A stretch of DNA of 64,000 nucleotides from Serratia bockelmannii. GTDB taxonomy: Bacteria > Pseudomonadota > Gammaproteobacteria > Enterobacterales > Enterobacteriaceae. The notes under the pieces are model-generated. The model made no database searches, was not told the DNA's origin, and was given only the letters and a program-made list of their open reading frames with translations. The DNA is taken from assembly GCF_008011855.1 (NCBI RefSeq), contig NZ_VOUX01000003.1, positions 434,001 through 498,000 on the forward strand, read 5' to 3'. Made by a program: the position numbers and the translations under genes. Positions 1-6,526 of this stretch are shown here, one piece after another; within the stretch, counting starts at the first letter, position 1, and each line of letters opens with the position of its first letter.

Positions 1-122
1 TATTTCTCCATGTCGGGGTAATACCAATATTTCACCCAGGCGACGAGGATCCCCCACAATAATAAAATGGCCAGCACCTGAAAAATAATGGTACGCATAA
101 AGAAGGATTTGAAACCGATCAT
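1..122 (-). CDS. Sensor histidine kinase, N-terminal fragment (cut by window start)
   Basis: Only the first 40 codons are inside the window. They encode a short basic start (MIGFKSFF) followed by a hydrophobic stretch at about residues 11-27 that looks like the first membrane helix of a sensor kinase, then an aromatic-rich segment (WVKYWYYPDMEK) that would enter the periplasm. The ATG lies only 4 bases after the stop of the OmpR-type regulator on the same strand, the usual order and spacing of a regulator-kinase operon. No kinase motif is visible because the rest is off the edge, so the kinase call rests on context. An internal ATG at 98 is an alternative start. Confidence 0.7.
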   Translation of the reverse strand, partial: MIGFKSFFMRTIIFQVLAILLLWGILVAWVKYWYYPDMEK

Positions 123-126
123 TCCG

Positions 127-786
127 CTACTCTTTCTTCAGCAAATAGCCAATGCCGCGTACGGTAATCACTCTTTCTTTACCGATTTTGCGCCGTAAAT
201 TATGCATGTGCACTTCCAGCGAGTTACTTTCCACGCTGTCGCCGTGGCCGAACAGCCGCTGTTCCAACACCGCTTTGCGCACCACGGTGCCGGCGCAGCG
301 CATCAGTTCGTGCAGCAGGTGATACTCTTTTTTCGACAGCATCAGCAGTTCGTTATCCAGCATGACCTGATGGTTGACCGGATCGAGATACAGCGCGCCG
401 AGGCTCCAGGTTTGAGAAGCGAAGCCCGCCATGCGCCGGTTAACCGCTTTGACGCGCGAGATGAGTTCGGGCAGCGCAAAGGGTTTGGCCAGAAAGTCGT
501 CCGCGCCGGAGTCGAGGCTGTTCACCAAGCTTTCAATGCGGTCGCGAGCGGTCAGGATGATGATCGGAATATTTTGCCCGGCGGCGCGCCAGGCGATCAG
601 CTTCTGCAAACCGTCGCCGTCCGGCAGCGTGAGATCCAACAGCATCAAATCGAACCCGCCGGGTGAAAGTTTATTTTCCGCGTCGGTGAGCAGGCGCACC
701 CAGCACAAATTAAAGCCGGCCAGCTCCAATGCGCGGCACAGCGCCTTGCCTAATTGCAGGTCGTCTTCCACCAACAGTATGTTCAC
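127..786 (-). CDS. OmpR-family response regulator (QseB/PmrA-like)
   Basis: A 219-residue two-domain regulator. The receiver domain (about 1-115) has the acidic pair at D8-D9, the phospho-acceptor D51 in LLDLTLPDGDG, the switch T79 and the conserved K101 in the KPF motif. The C-terminal winged helix (about 125-217) ends in the usual RGIGYLLKKE. Length and motifs match the QseB/PmrA/TctD group of transcription factors, which are phosphorylated by a membrane kinase; that kinase begins just downstream on the same strand. The promoter region at 787-975 is shared with a small divergent gene and holds four 11-bp-spaced CTTAAT-like units, which suggests autoregulation. The signal sensed cannot be read from the sequence. 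Confidence 0.93.
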   Translation of the reverse strand: MNILLVEDDLQLGKALCRALELAGFNLCWVRLLTDAENKLSPGGFDLMLLDLTLPDGDGLQKLIAWRAAGQNIPIIILTARDRIESLVNSLDSGADDFLAKPFALPELISRVKAVNRRMAGFASQTWSLGALYLDPVNHQVMLDNELLMLSKKEYHLLHELMRCAGTVVRKAVLEQRLFGHGDSVESNSLEVHMHNLRRKIGKERVITVRGIGYLLKKE

Positions 787-874
787 GTTATTTCCGCTGA
801 GAGCCTTGAGTCGCGCTTATCTAACTATAACGCTGACGGGAAGACAACGGGGAAAACCGCTCTGCCTGCGCGTT

Positions 875-913
875 CTTAAGCAAACCTTAATCTGACTTTA
901 ATCTCGCGTTAAG
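875..913. promoter_or_regulatory. Four-unit CTTAAT-type direct repeat, predicted response-regulator binding array
   Basis: Four hexamers start exactly 11 bp apart: CTTAAG (875), CTTAAT (886), TTTAAT (897) and GTTAAG (908), each separated by 5 bases. Known PmrA and QseB sites are direct CTTAAT hexamers with 5-bp spacers. The array lies between the divergent regulator gene and the small membrane protein gene, so it could control both. Sequence fact: the spacing and similarity. Inference: binding by the adjacent regulator. Confidence 0.6.
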
Positions 914-975
914 GGAGCGGGGGGGAATTTCAGTTATTTTGCTGCCATTCGAAATTATGGCTGGGGGAGCAAAAC

Positions 976-1209
976 ATGCAGACTGAAGGTTTCCCGAACG
1001 CGGGCGCCTCGCGGCGGCTGATGTATGTAGGCGTGGCGACGCTGCTCGTTCTGTTGCTGTTGTCTTTTCGCGGCGATGCGCAGAGCCATAGCCACGGCGG
1101 CCATCATGCTTCCGCTTTGCAGCGGGTGCATCAGGCGGCGGCGACGGATGCTTACGGCTGCGCCAAGTCGCGCATTAAAAAGCAGCTGCGCCGCCTGGCT
1201 CAGCTTTGA
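976..1209 (+). CDS. Small His-rich single-pass membrane protein, unknown function
   Basis: A 77-residue product that I do not recognise as a named family. A short polar start is followed by one hydrophobic helix (about residues 15-29, VGVATLLVLLLLSF), then a histidine cluster (SHSHGGHH, about 37-44), one cysteine and a basic tail. GGGGGAG about 6 bases before the ATG is a good ribosome-binding site. The gene is divergent from the two-component system, and the repeat array lies about 60 bp upstream, so it is a likely target of that system. The His cluster allows metal binding, but this is a guess. An overlapping frame starting at 1076 is less likely because it lacks a good ribosome-binding site. 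Confidence 0.55.
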   Translation: MQTEGFPNAGASRRLMYVGVATLLVLLLLSFRGDAQSHSHGGHHASALQRVHQAAATDAYGCAKSRIKKQLRRLAQL

Positions 1210-1305
1210 AGCGGTTTTTAGGGAGCCGTTCTATACTCTGACGGGCATACGGGGCGCCTGCGCGCAGGCCGCTGTGTTGATATCGCTAACCAGAGAAAAA
1301 ACAGT

Positions 1306-2052
1306 ATGACGAAAGTGGCATTGGTGACCGGCGCAAGCCGGGGGATTGGCCGCGCGACCGCCTTGCTGCTGGCCCGGCAGGGCTATGCGGTGGGTGTGAA
1401 TTACCTGCGTGACGAAAATGCGGCGCGCCAAGTGGTGGCGGAGATCGAGGCGCAGGGCGGTAAGGCGCTGGCGCTGCAGGCCGATGTGGCCGATGAAGCG
1501 CAGGTGATGGCGATGTTCAGGGCGCTGGATGCCGGGCTGGGCACGCTCAGCGCGCTGGTCAACAACGCCGGCATTCTGTTCCAGCAGGCGAACATTGAAC
1601 AGTTGACCGCCGAGCGCATCAATCAGGTGCTCGGCACCAACGTCACCGGTTACTTCCTGTGTTGCCGCGAGGCGGTGAAACGCATGGCGCAGCGTCATGG
1701 CGGGCAGGGCGGCGCTATCGTCAATGTGTCTTCCGCCGCGTCCCGGTTGGGGGCCGCGGGGGAATACGTCGATTACGCCGCCTCGAAAGGCGCCGTCGAT
1801 ACCCTGACCATCGGGTTATCGCGCGAGGTGGCGGCGCAGGGCATCCGCGTCAACGGCGTACGGCCCGGATTCATCTATACCGAGATGCACGCCAGCGGCG
1901 GCGAGCCCGGCCGAGTGGATCGCGTGAAGGACAGTTTACCGATGCAGCGCGGCGGGCAGCCGCAGGAAGTGGCGGAGGCGATCGCTTGGCTGCTGTCTGA
2001 CGCTGCGTCTTACGTGACCGGTACTTTTATCGAGGCAGCAGGCGGGCGTTGA
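1306..2052 (+). CDS. ygfF: SDR-family NAD(P)-dependent oxidoreductase YgfF
   Basis: A 248-residue classical short-chain dehydrogenase/reductase. The cofactor motif TGASRGIG is at residues 8-15, NNAG follows the central strand, and the catalytic Y157-x3-K161 sits in YAASK. The sequence is collinear with E. coli YgfF along its whole length (for example RPGFIYTEMHASGGEPGRVD), described as a glucose-dehydrogenase-like enzyme; its physiological substrate is not established. In E. coli ygfF lies beside bglA-yqfB-yqfA. Here the yqfA orthologue (trhA) is 15 kb away, which marks the accessory insertion that follows. Confidence 0.93.
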   Translation: MTKVALVTGASRGIGRATALLLARQGYAVGVNYLRDENAARQVVAEIEAQGGKALALQADVADEAQVMAMFRALDAGLGTLSALVNNAGILFQQANIEQLTAERINQVLGTNVTGYFLCCREAVKRMAQRHGGQGGAIVNVSSAASRLGAAGEYVDYAASKGAVDTLTIGLSREVAAQGIRVNGVRPGFIYTEMHASGGEPGRVDRVKDSLPMQRGGQPQEVAEAIAWLLSDAASYVTGTFIEAAGGR

Positions 2053-2077
2053 ATGCATGAGGGGGTTTTGACATCCC

Positions 2078-2115
2078 GTCGTGCGGAGTGTATTTTGATT
2101 AAATAACAATCAAAA
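2078..2115 (+). promoter_or_regulatory. brnTA promoter with overlapping inverted-repeat operator
   Basis: A perfect -35 hexamer TTGACA (2078-2083) is followed at 16-bp spacing by the weak -10 TAAATA (2100-2105). The inverted repeat TTTTGATT (2093-2100) / AATCAAAA (2108-2115), with a 7-base spacer, covers the -10 region just in front of brnT. BrnA antitoxins repress their own operon, so this dyad is the natural BrnA operator candidate. The role is inferred; the sequence pattern is direct. Confidence 0.6.
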
Positions 2116-2128
2116 TGTAGTTACAAAA

Positions 2129-2452
2129 ATGTATGTTTATTTTGAATGGAATCAGGATAAAAATCACAGCAACCAGCGTAAACACCGTGTCAGTTTTGAG
2201 ATAGCGCAACGGGTTTTTCTGGATCCCAACCATTTGGCTGTGCTGGAAAGGATCGAGGATGGAGAAGAACGTTGGCAAACGATCGGTATGGTCGGATCCT
2301 GTTTGCTGTTGCTGGTGGCACATACGACGATCGAAACGGATGTCGAAGGCGATACCGTCGAGATCGTGCGTATCATTTCAGCACGCAAGGCCGATGCCAA
2401 AGAGAGGGGAAGATATGAAGCGCAAAAATTCCGCCAAAAATCTGGCCCATAG
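2129..2452 (+). CDS. brnT: BrnT family type II toxin
   Basis: The 107-residue protein carries the BrnT signature: an FEWNQDKNHSNQRKHRVSFE start (the WDxxKxxxNxxKHGVSFE pattern), FLDP, a G-E-R-W strand, and the end segment VRIISARKADAKERGRYE. BrnT is a ribonuclease with a RelE-like fold that stops translation until bound by BrnA. The ribosome-binding site is weak. The stop codon lies inside the antitoxin gene (38-bp overlap), which fits translational coupling in a toxin-first operon. Confidence 0.9.
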   Translation: MYVYFEWNQDKNHSNQRKHRVSFEIAQRVFLDPNHLAVLERIEDGEERWQTIGMVGSCLLLLVAHTTIETDVEGDTVEIVRIISARKADAKERGRYEAQKFRQKSGP

Positions 2453-2732
2453 CGTACTCCCGCCGTTGACGGAGGAGCAGAAAGCGCAAATTGCTTCACT
2501 GAATGCGTTGCCGGACGAGGACATCGATTATGCCGATGCGCCGGCGCTGGGGGAAGAAACGTGGCAGACTGCGGTTCAGGGGCGTTTTTATAAGCCGATG
2601 AAAGTATCAAAAACCATCCGAATCGATGCGGATGTGTTGGCTTGGCTTCAGCGGCCAGGCAAAGGCTATCAGAAACGCCTGAACGCCGTGTTGCGTGAGG
2701 CGATGTTGAAAGAGCATGAGCACGAAGAATAA
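2415..2732 (+). CDS. brnA: BrnA family antitoxin
   Basis: This 105-residue partner of the upstream toxin starts at an ATG inside the end of brnT, with GAGGGGAAG as ribosome-binding site; longer upstream in-frame sequence reads brnT in another frame and is not part of the gene. The N-terminal half is polar and would wrap the toxin. The C-terminal half (VSKTIRIDADVLAWLQ... YQKRLNAVLREAM) is the ribbon-helix-helix-type DNA-binding and dimerisation region typical of BrnA. It neutralises BrnT and represses the operon, probably at the dyad overlying the -10 element. Confidence 0.9.
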   Translation: MKRKNSAKNLAHSVLPPLTEEQKAQIASLNALPDEDIDYADAPALGEETWQTAVQGRFYKPMKVSKTIRIDADVLAWLQRPGKGYQKRLNAVLREAMLKEHEHEE

Positions 2733-2752
2733 TGTGTGTCAGGCGGCTAACG

Positions 2753-2781
2753 ATCCGGTGAGATTCTCACCGGATTTTTTT
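2753..2781 (+). terminator. Intrinsic terminator after brnTA
   Basis: A perfect 10-bp stem (2753-2762 with 2766-2775, ATCCGGTGAG/CTCACCGGAT) with a 3-base loop is followed by a run of T. It sits 20 bp after the brnA stop. Confidence 0.9.
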
Positions 2782-2830
2782 GCTGTTTTTTAAGGCAACG
2801 CCTACCAACGTCGGCCACCTCTCGATGGAG

Positions 2831-2935
2831 CTCGATCAAAACTATAAAAACGGTCATTCCGCGGAGCGTGAAATGTGACCGTTTACCGTTTATCTCCTGC
2901 TCATCGGCAGAACAGGGTCATCATAACTATTCCCG
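2831..2935. repeat. Intergenic repeat, copy 1 (partner at 7879-7990)
   Basis: This ~105-bp stretch aligns along its length with 7879-7990. Both contain CTCG[AG]TCAAAAC, the inverted repeat AAACGGTCA (2848-2856) / TGACCGTTT (2876-2884), then ACCGTTT, CTCTCCTG or ATCTCCTG, and CATCATAACT. The two copies lie on either side of the amidase/MFS cluster, in the same orientation. The family is not one I recognise; it is not ERIC or BoxC. Confidence 0.65.
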
Positions 2936-2956
2936 GTAATATCCTGCGCCGCGGGG

Positions 2957-3637
2957 TTACCCGTCGTGCAGCAGCGCAGTGCGGAATGACAGGATATGCG
3001 CCTGCGCGGCCTCGGCGGCGGCGGCGCTGTCTTGTGCGGCCAGCGCGGCGATAATTGCCCGGTGTTCGTCGATCACTTCGCGCATATGCCCTTCCCGCGA
3101 CAGGGTGCTGGCCCAAAAACGCTGCGCCCTGGCGTGCAGTACACTCAGGATATCCGCCAGCATGTTATTGCCGGCGATCTGCGCCAGTTCCTGGTGAAAT
3201 TCATGATCGAGTGTCATCATGCGCACCCTATCTCGCTCCTGGCTCGCGGCTTCGATTTGCCGATTGAGTTCGGTCAGCGTTGCTATCTGCCTCTCGGTAA
3301 TCTTCTGGCTTGCCAGCCGCATACACAGCATCTCGTTAGCCAGCCTTACTTCGATCAATTCCAACGCATCGTCCATCGACAACGGTGAAACCATCACGCC
3401 CTTGCGCGGGATGACCTGCAATAACCCCTCGTTGGCCAAGCGGTGGATTGCCTGATTGATCGGCGTTCTCCCCATATCCAGGTCGTTCATCACCTGCGCG
3501 GTATTGAGATATTCGCCCGGCTTGTAGCTGAGTGTGACCAGCGCCTGTTTGAAACGCCGGTAGGCCAGCTCGTTCAGTGACACGCCGGCTTCTTCCGTCA
3601 TCGGGCGCTGCGGGCTTTCTGCGTCAACAGTCTTCAC
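2957..3637 (-). CDS. GntR-family (FadR/FCD subgroup) transcriptional regulator
   Basis: A 226-residue regulator with a winged-helix N-terminus (RTPINQAIHRLANEGLL recognition region) and an all-helical FCD ligand domain. The FCD metal or ligand residues appear as D-x3-H (LDHEFHQEL) and later EHRAIIAAL and AAQAHI. The chosen start is a GTG at 3637 with AGGAG 6 bases upstream; an ATG 18 codons earlier has no such site and would add an unlikely Cys/Phe-rich tail. The gene is divergent from the DUF2848-amidase operon, with a perfect palindrome between them, so it probably controls that operon in response to its substrate. Confidence 0.9.
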   Translation of the reverse strand: MKTVDAESPQRPMTEEAGVSLNELAYRRFKQALVTLSYKPGEYLNTAQVMNDLDMGRTPINQAIHRLANEGLLQVIPRKGVMVSPLSMDDALELIEVRLANEMLCMRLASQKITERQIATLTELNRQIEAASQERDRVRMMTLDHEFHQELAQIAGNNMLADILSVLHARAQRFWASTLSREGHMREVIDEHRAIIAALAAQDSAAAAEAAQAHILSFRTALLHDG

Positions 3638-3722
3638 GTTTTGCTCCTGCAAGAAGAAAGTTTTTAGACATAGTACACAAAAACATGGCATGGAAATCGC
3701 TTATTTGGTAACTAAAGATATA

Positions 3723-3734
3723 GTGAAATTTCAC
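3723..3734. promoter_or_regulatory. Perfect palindrome GTGAAATTTCAC, candidate GntR-regulator operator
   Basis: A 12-bp perfect dyad lies in the 126-bp gap between the divergent GntR-type regulator and the DUF2848 gene, 29 bp before the latter's ATG. A second, imperfect dyad (TTTGGTAACTAAA) is about 15 bp further upstream. FadR-type regulators bind short dyads in such positions; the assignment is inferred. Confidence 0.45.
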
Positions 3735-3763
3735 AGTGTTTTAACAAAAGGGGCGAAACTGCC

Positions 3764-4477
3764 ATGAGACTGACCTTCACTTTACCTGAATCCTGCGGCG
3801 CGGCGACGTTGAATGTTGAGATTGATCATCTGGTGATCGCCGGTTGGACCGGACGCGATCGCGAGGCGATCTTGCACCATATTCGTGAATTGGCCGAGCT
3901 GGGCGTGCCCCAGCCCAGTGCAATCCCCCTGTTTTACCGCGTTGCCGCCAATCAGTTGAGCCAGCAAGAGACCATTGAAGTCATTGGCAACGCGACGTCC
4001 GGCGAAGTGGAACCGCTGATTTTTGCCCACCGCGGCGAACTGTTCGTGTCATTGGCGTCCGATCACACCGATCGTCAACTCGAAGCGCACAGCGTGGCGC
4101 TGTCGAAACAGATTTGCGTTAAACCGGTGGCGCGAGCCGCCTGGCCGCTCCAGGAGGTGTTGGAACATTGGGACAGTTTGATCTTGCGTTCGTGGATCAG
4201 GGAAGAGGGCGAATGGCGATTGTATCAACAGGGCTGCCTTGCCGCGTTGCGTACGCCCGGTGATTTGCTGGAACGTTACTTCACCGGTATGCAGCCGCCG
4301 GAGTGCGGGCTGGCGCAGCCGCAAACGCCCGACGGGTTGGCGATGACTTGCGGCACGGTGGCGGCGATCGGCGGCATTCGACCGGCTGGCGAGTTTCGCA
4401 TGGAACTGGTGGACGACGTGCTCGGGCGAACCATCAGTCATCGCTACCGCAGCATCGAACTGCCGGTGGTGGCGTAA
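3764..4477 (+). CDS. DUF2848 family protein
   Basis: A 237-residue protein that matches my recollection of the DUF2848 family, which is related to fumarylacetoacetate-hydrolase-like folds; visible landmarks are AGWTGRD near residues 27-33, the SDHTDR motif near 100, and a C-terminal GEFRMELVDDVLGR. No enzymatic activity is established for the family. It is the first gene of a tight operon and its stop shares one base with the amidase start (TAATG), so the two are translated together. Family members commonly accompany amidases, which suggests a shared pathway for an amide or acyl compound; that is inference. Confidence 0.85.
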   Translation: MRLTFTLPESCGAATLNVEIDHLVIAGWTGRDREAILHHIRELAELGVPQPSAIPLFYRVAANQLSQQETIEVIGNATSGEVEPLIFAHRGELFVSLASDHTDRQLEAHSVALSKQICVKPVARAAWPLQEVLEHWDSLILRSWIREEGEWRLYQQGCLAALRTPGDLLERYFTGMQPPECGLAQPQTPDGLAMTCGTVAAIGGIRPAGEFRMELVDDVLGRTISHRYRSIELPVVA

Positions 4478-5823
4478 TGAAAAAGCTGACTTTGATGCAG
4501 GCCACCGCCGGGCTGGCTAGCGGTGAGTTCACCGCAGTGCAACTCACCACCGCCGCTTTGGCGCAGATCGTCGATGAGCGGGGAGAGGGGGGGCGCGCGT
4601 TTACGCGAACATACACCGAGTGGGCGCAACGGCAAGCGCAGGCCTCCGATCGGCGACGCGCCGCCGGCTCGCCTCTGTCGGCGCTGGATGGCGTGCCGAT
4701 CTCGGTCAAGGATCTGTTTGACGTGGCCGGTGAGGTGACCACGGCCGGTTCGCGCGTATTAGCGGACGCGCCAGCCGCTGAAAAACACGCTGCGGTAGTG
4801 GAACGGCTGTTGCAAGCCGGCGCGGTGGTGGTTGGCAAAACGACGATGACGGAGTTCGCCTATTCCGGTTTGGGCATCAATCCGCATTACGGGACGCCGG
4901 CCAATCCTTGGGAGCGCCAGGCGGCGCGCATTCCCGGCGGCTCCTCTTCCGGTGCGGCGGTGGCGGTGGCCGACGGCATGTGCCTGGGCGCGATTGGCAG
5001 CGATACCGGCGGGTCGGTACGCATTCCCGCCGCGCTGTGCGGGTTGACCGGTTATAAACCCACTGCACGGCGCATCAATGACGCTGGCTTACTGCCGCTG
5101 TCGCCTTCGCTGGATTCGATCGGCGTGATCGCTCATGACGTCGCCAGCTGTATTGCGCTGGATGCACTGATTGCCGACTGTCCGCTGCGGGTGCCGCAAA
5201 AAACGTTGGCGCAGGCGCATTTTGCCGTGCCGCAAGCGGTGGTGCTGGATGAACTGCAGCCGGAAGTTGCCGGGGCGTTCCAGCGCAGCCTGCAATGCCT
5301 GAGTCAGGCAGGCGCACGTATTGAATTGATCCCCGCCACGGCGTTCGCCGAGCTGGCGGCGATCAATGCCGATGGAGGTTTCACCGCGCTGGAGTCCTGG
5401 CGCTGGCATCAAGCGTTGATCGCTGAACGGGCCGATGGCTATGACCCAAGGGTGCTGTCGCGCATTCGCCGCGGTGCATCCTTGGGCGATGCTGAGCTGC
5501 AGCTGTTGCAGCGACAACGTGCCGACTGGCAGCGGCGAGTTACGGCGGCGCTGCAGAGTTTTGACGCTTTGCTGATGCCGACCGTGCCGCTGATTGCGCC
5601 AACTATCGGCGAGCTGGCGGCGGATGATGCCTACTTCCATTGCAACGGACTGATGCTGCGCAATCCCGCGATCATCAATTTCCTCGACGGTTGCGCGTTG
5701 TCCTTGCCTTGCCAACAGCCAGGGGAGGCGCCGGTCGGACTGATGCTGGCTGGGTTGCCGATGCGTGATGAGGCGTTGTTGGGGTGGGCGCTGGCGATCG
5801 AGCGCTGCCTCGCCGACGCGTGA
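4477..5823 (+). CDS. Amidase signature family enzyme
   Basis: The protein has 448 residues and starts at an ATG overlapping the upstream stop. It carries the complete Ser-cisSer-Lys triad of the amidase signature family: K78 in SVKDLFD, S156 in GGSSSG and the nucleophile S180 in SDTGGSVR, with the expected 24-residue spacing between the serines. Such enzymes hydrolyse C-N bonds of amides, ureas or carbamates. It is cytoplasmic, as no signal peptide is visible. The substrate cannot be deduced. The operon suggests that an imported compound is cleaved here, with the DUF2848 protein and an EthD-like protein acting on related steps. Confidence 0.93.
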   Translation: MKKLTLMQATAGLASGEFTAVQLTTAALAQIVDERGEGGRAFTRTYTEWAQRQAQASDRRRAAGSPLSALDGVPISVKDLFDVAGEVTTAGSRVLADAPAAEKHAAVVERLLQAGAVVVGKTTMTEFAYSGLGINPHYGTPANPWERQAARIPGGSSSGAAVAVADGMCLGAIGSDTGGSVRIPAALCGLTGYKPTARRINDAGLLPLSPSLDSIGVIAHDVASCIALDALIADCPLRVPQKTLAQAHFAVPQAVVLDELQPEVAGAFQRSLQCLSQAGARIELIPATAFAELAAINADGGFTALESWRWHQALIAERADGYDPRVLSRIRRGASLGDAELQLLQRQRADWQRRVTAALQSFDALLMPTVPLIAPTIGELAADDAYFHCNGLMLRNPAIINFLDGCALSLPCQQPGEAPVGLMLAGLPMRDEALLGWALAIERCLADA

Positions 5824-5872
5824 TTTTCCGGTGGGCGCAGGCCTGCCTTTTGAGATGACCAGGAGAATATTC

Positions 5873-6526
5873 ATGAACGATTCCCAGAACGGAATGCTGT
5901 TTGTCGCGACGGATGTCGCCACGCAGGATGATGCGGATTTCAATCGCTGGTATGACCGCGAACATGTGGAGGAGCGAGTGCGGGTGCCCGGCTTTTTATC
6001 CGGCACACGCTATCGGGCATTGCAGGGGGGGCGTCAATATTTGGGGTTGTATAAAACCGAATCGTTGGCCAGTTTTACCTCCGAAGCCTATCGCGCCGCG
6101 TTTCAACACCAAACGCCATGGTCGGTGGCGAGCCTGGAGAAAATGCGAGATCCAATGCGCAGAGTGTGTGCGGTGGAGGCGGTCACTGGCCAAGGGTGCG
6201 GCAGTCATCTCTGTATCTTCGTGCTGCCTTCGGCGGCATCGGAAGCGCTGCATGCCCGCATCTTGCAACTGGGCGCGCAGCTGGCTGAACAGCCTGGATT
6301 CGTGCGCAGCAGCCTGTTGACGCCGGATGCCGAACTCAGTTCCCCGCTGCCGAAAGAATCGCGAGAAAACCGCCGAATGTTGCCGATGCTATTGATCGAA
6401 AGCAGCGACGCCGAAGCCGGCCTGCGTTTAAGCGAGCAGGTCGCTGAAGCGCTGAACATGCCCGCCGCCGATGCCTGGCATTATGCCCTTGGCTGGCAAC
6501 TGACTGCACAGGAGCTGACATCATGA
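5873..6526 (+). CDS. EthD-like / dimeric alpha-beta barrel protein
   Basis: The protein has 217 residues and a strong ribosome-binding site (AGGAGAAT) before the ATG at 5873. The N-terminal part has the pattern FNRWYDREHVEERVRVPGF, typical of EthD/ABM-type ferredoxin-like barrels (W-Y-x-x-E-H then PGF), and the second half appears to be a diverged copy (HARILQLGAQLAEQPGFVRS). Proteins of this fold often act as small monooxygenases, decarboxylases or scaffolds. Its reaction here is unknown. It is the third gene of the operon and overlaps the transporter gene by 4 bases (ATGA). Confidence 0.75.
   Translation: MNDSQNGMLFVATDVATQDDADFNRWYDREHVEERVRVPGFLSGTRYRALQGGRQYLGLYKTESLASFTSEAYRAAFQHQTPWSVASLEKMRDPMRRVCAVEAVTGQGCGSHLCIFVLPSAASEALHARILQLGAQLAEQPGFVRSSLLTPDAELSSPLPKESRENRRMLPMLLIESSDAEAGLRLSEQVAEALNMPAADAWHYALGWQLTAQELTS

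Noticed and set aside
1076-1309. A 77-codon frame overlapping the small His-rich protein gene
   Set aside because: It has a weaker start context and runs into the ygfF ribosome-binding region; the frame at 976 is better supported.
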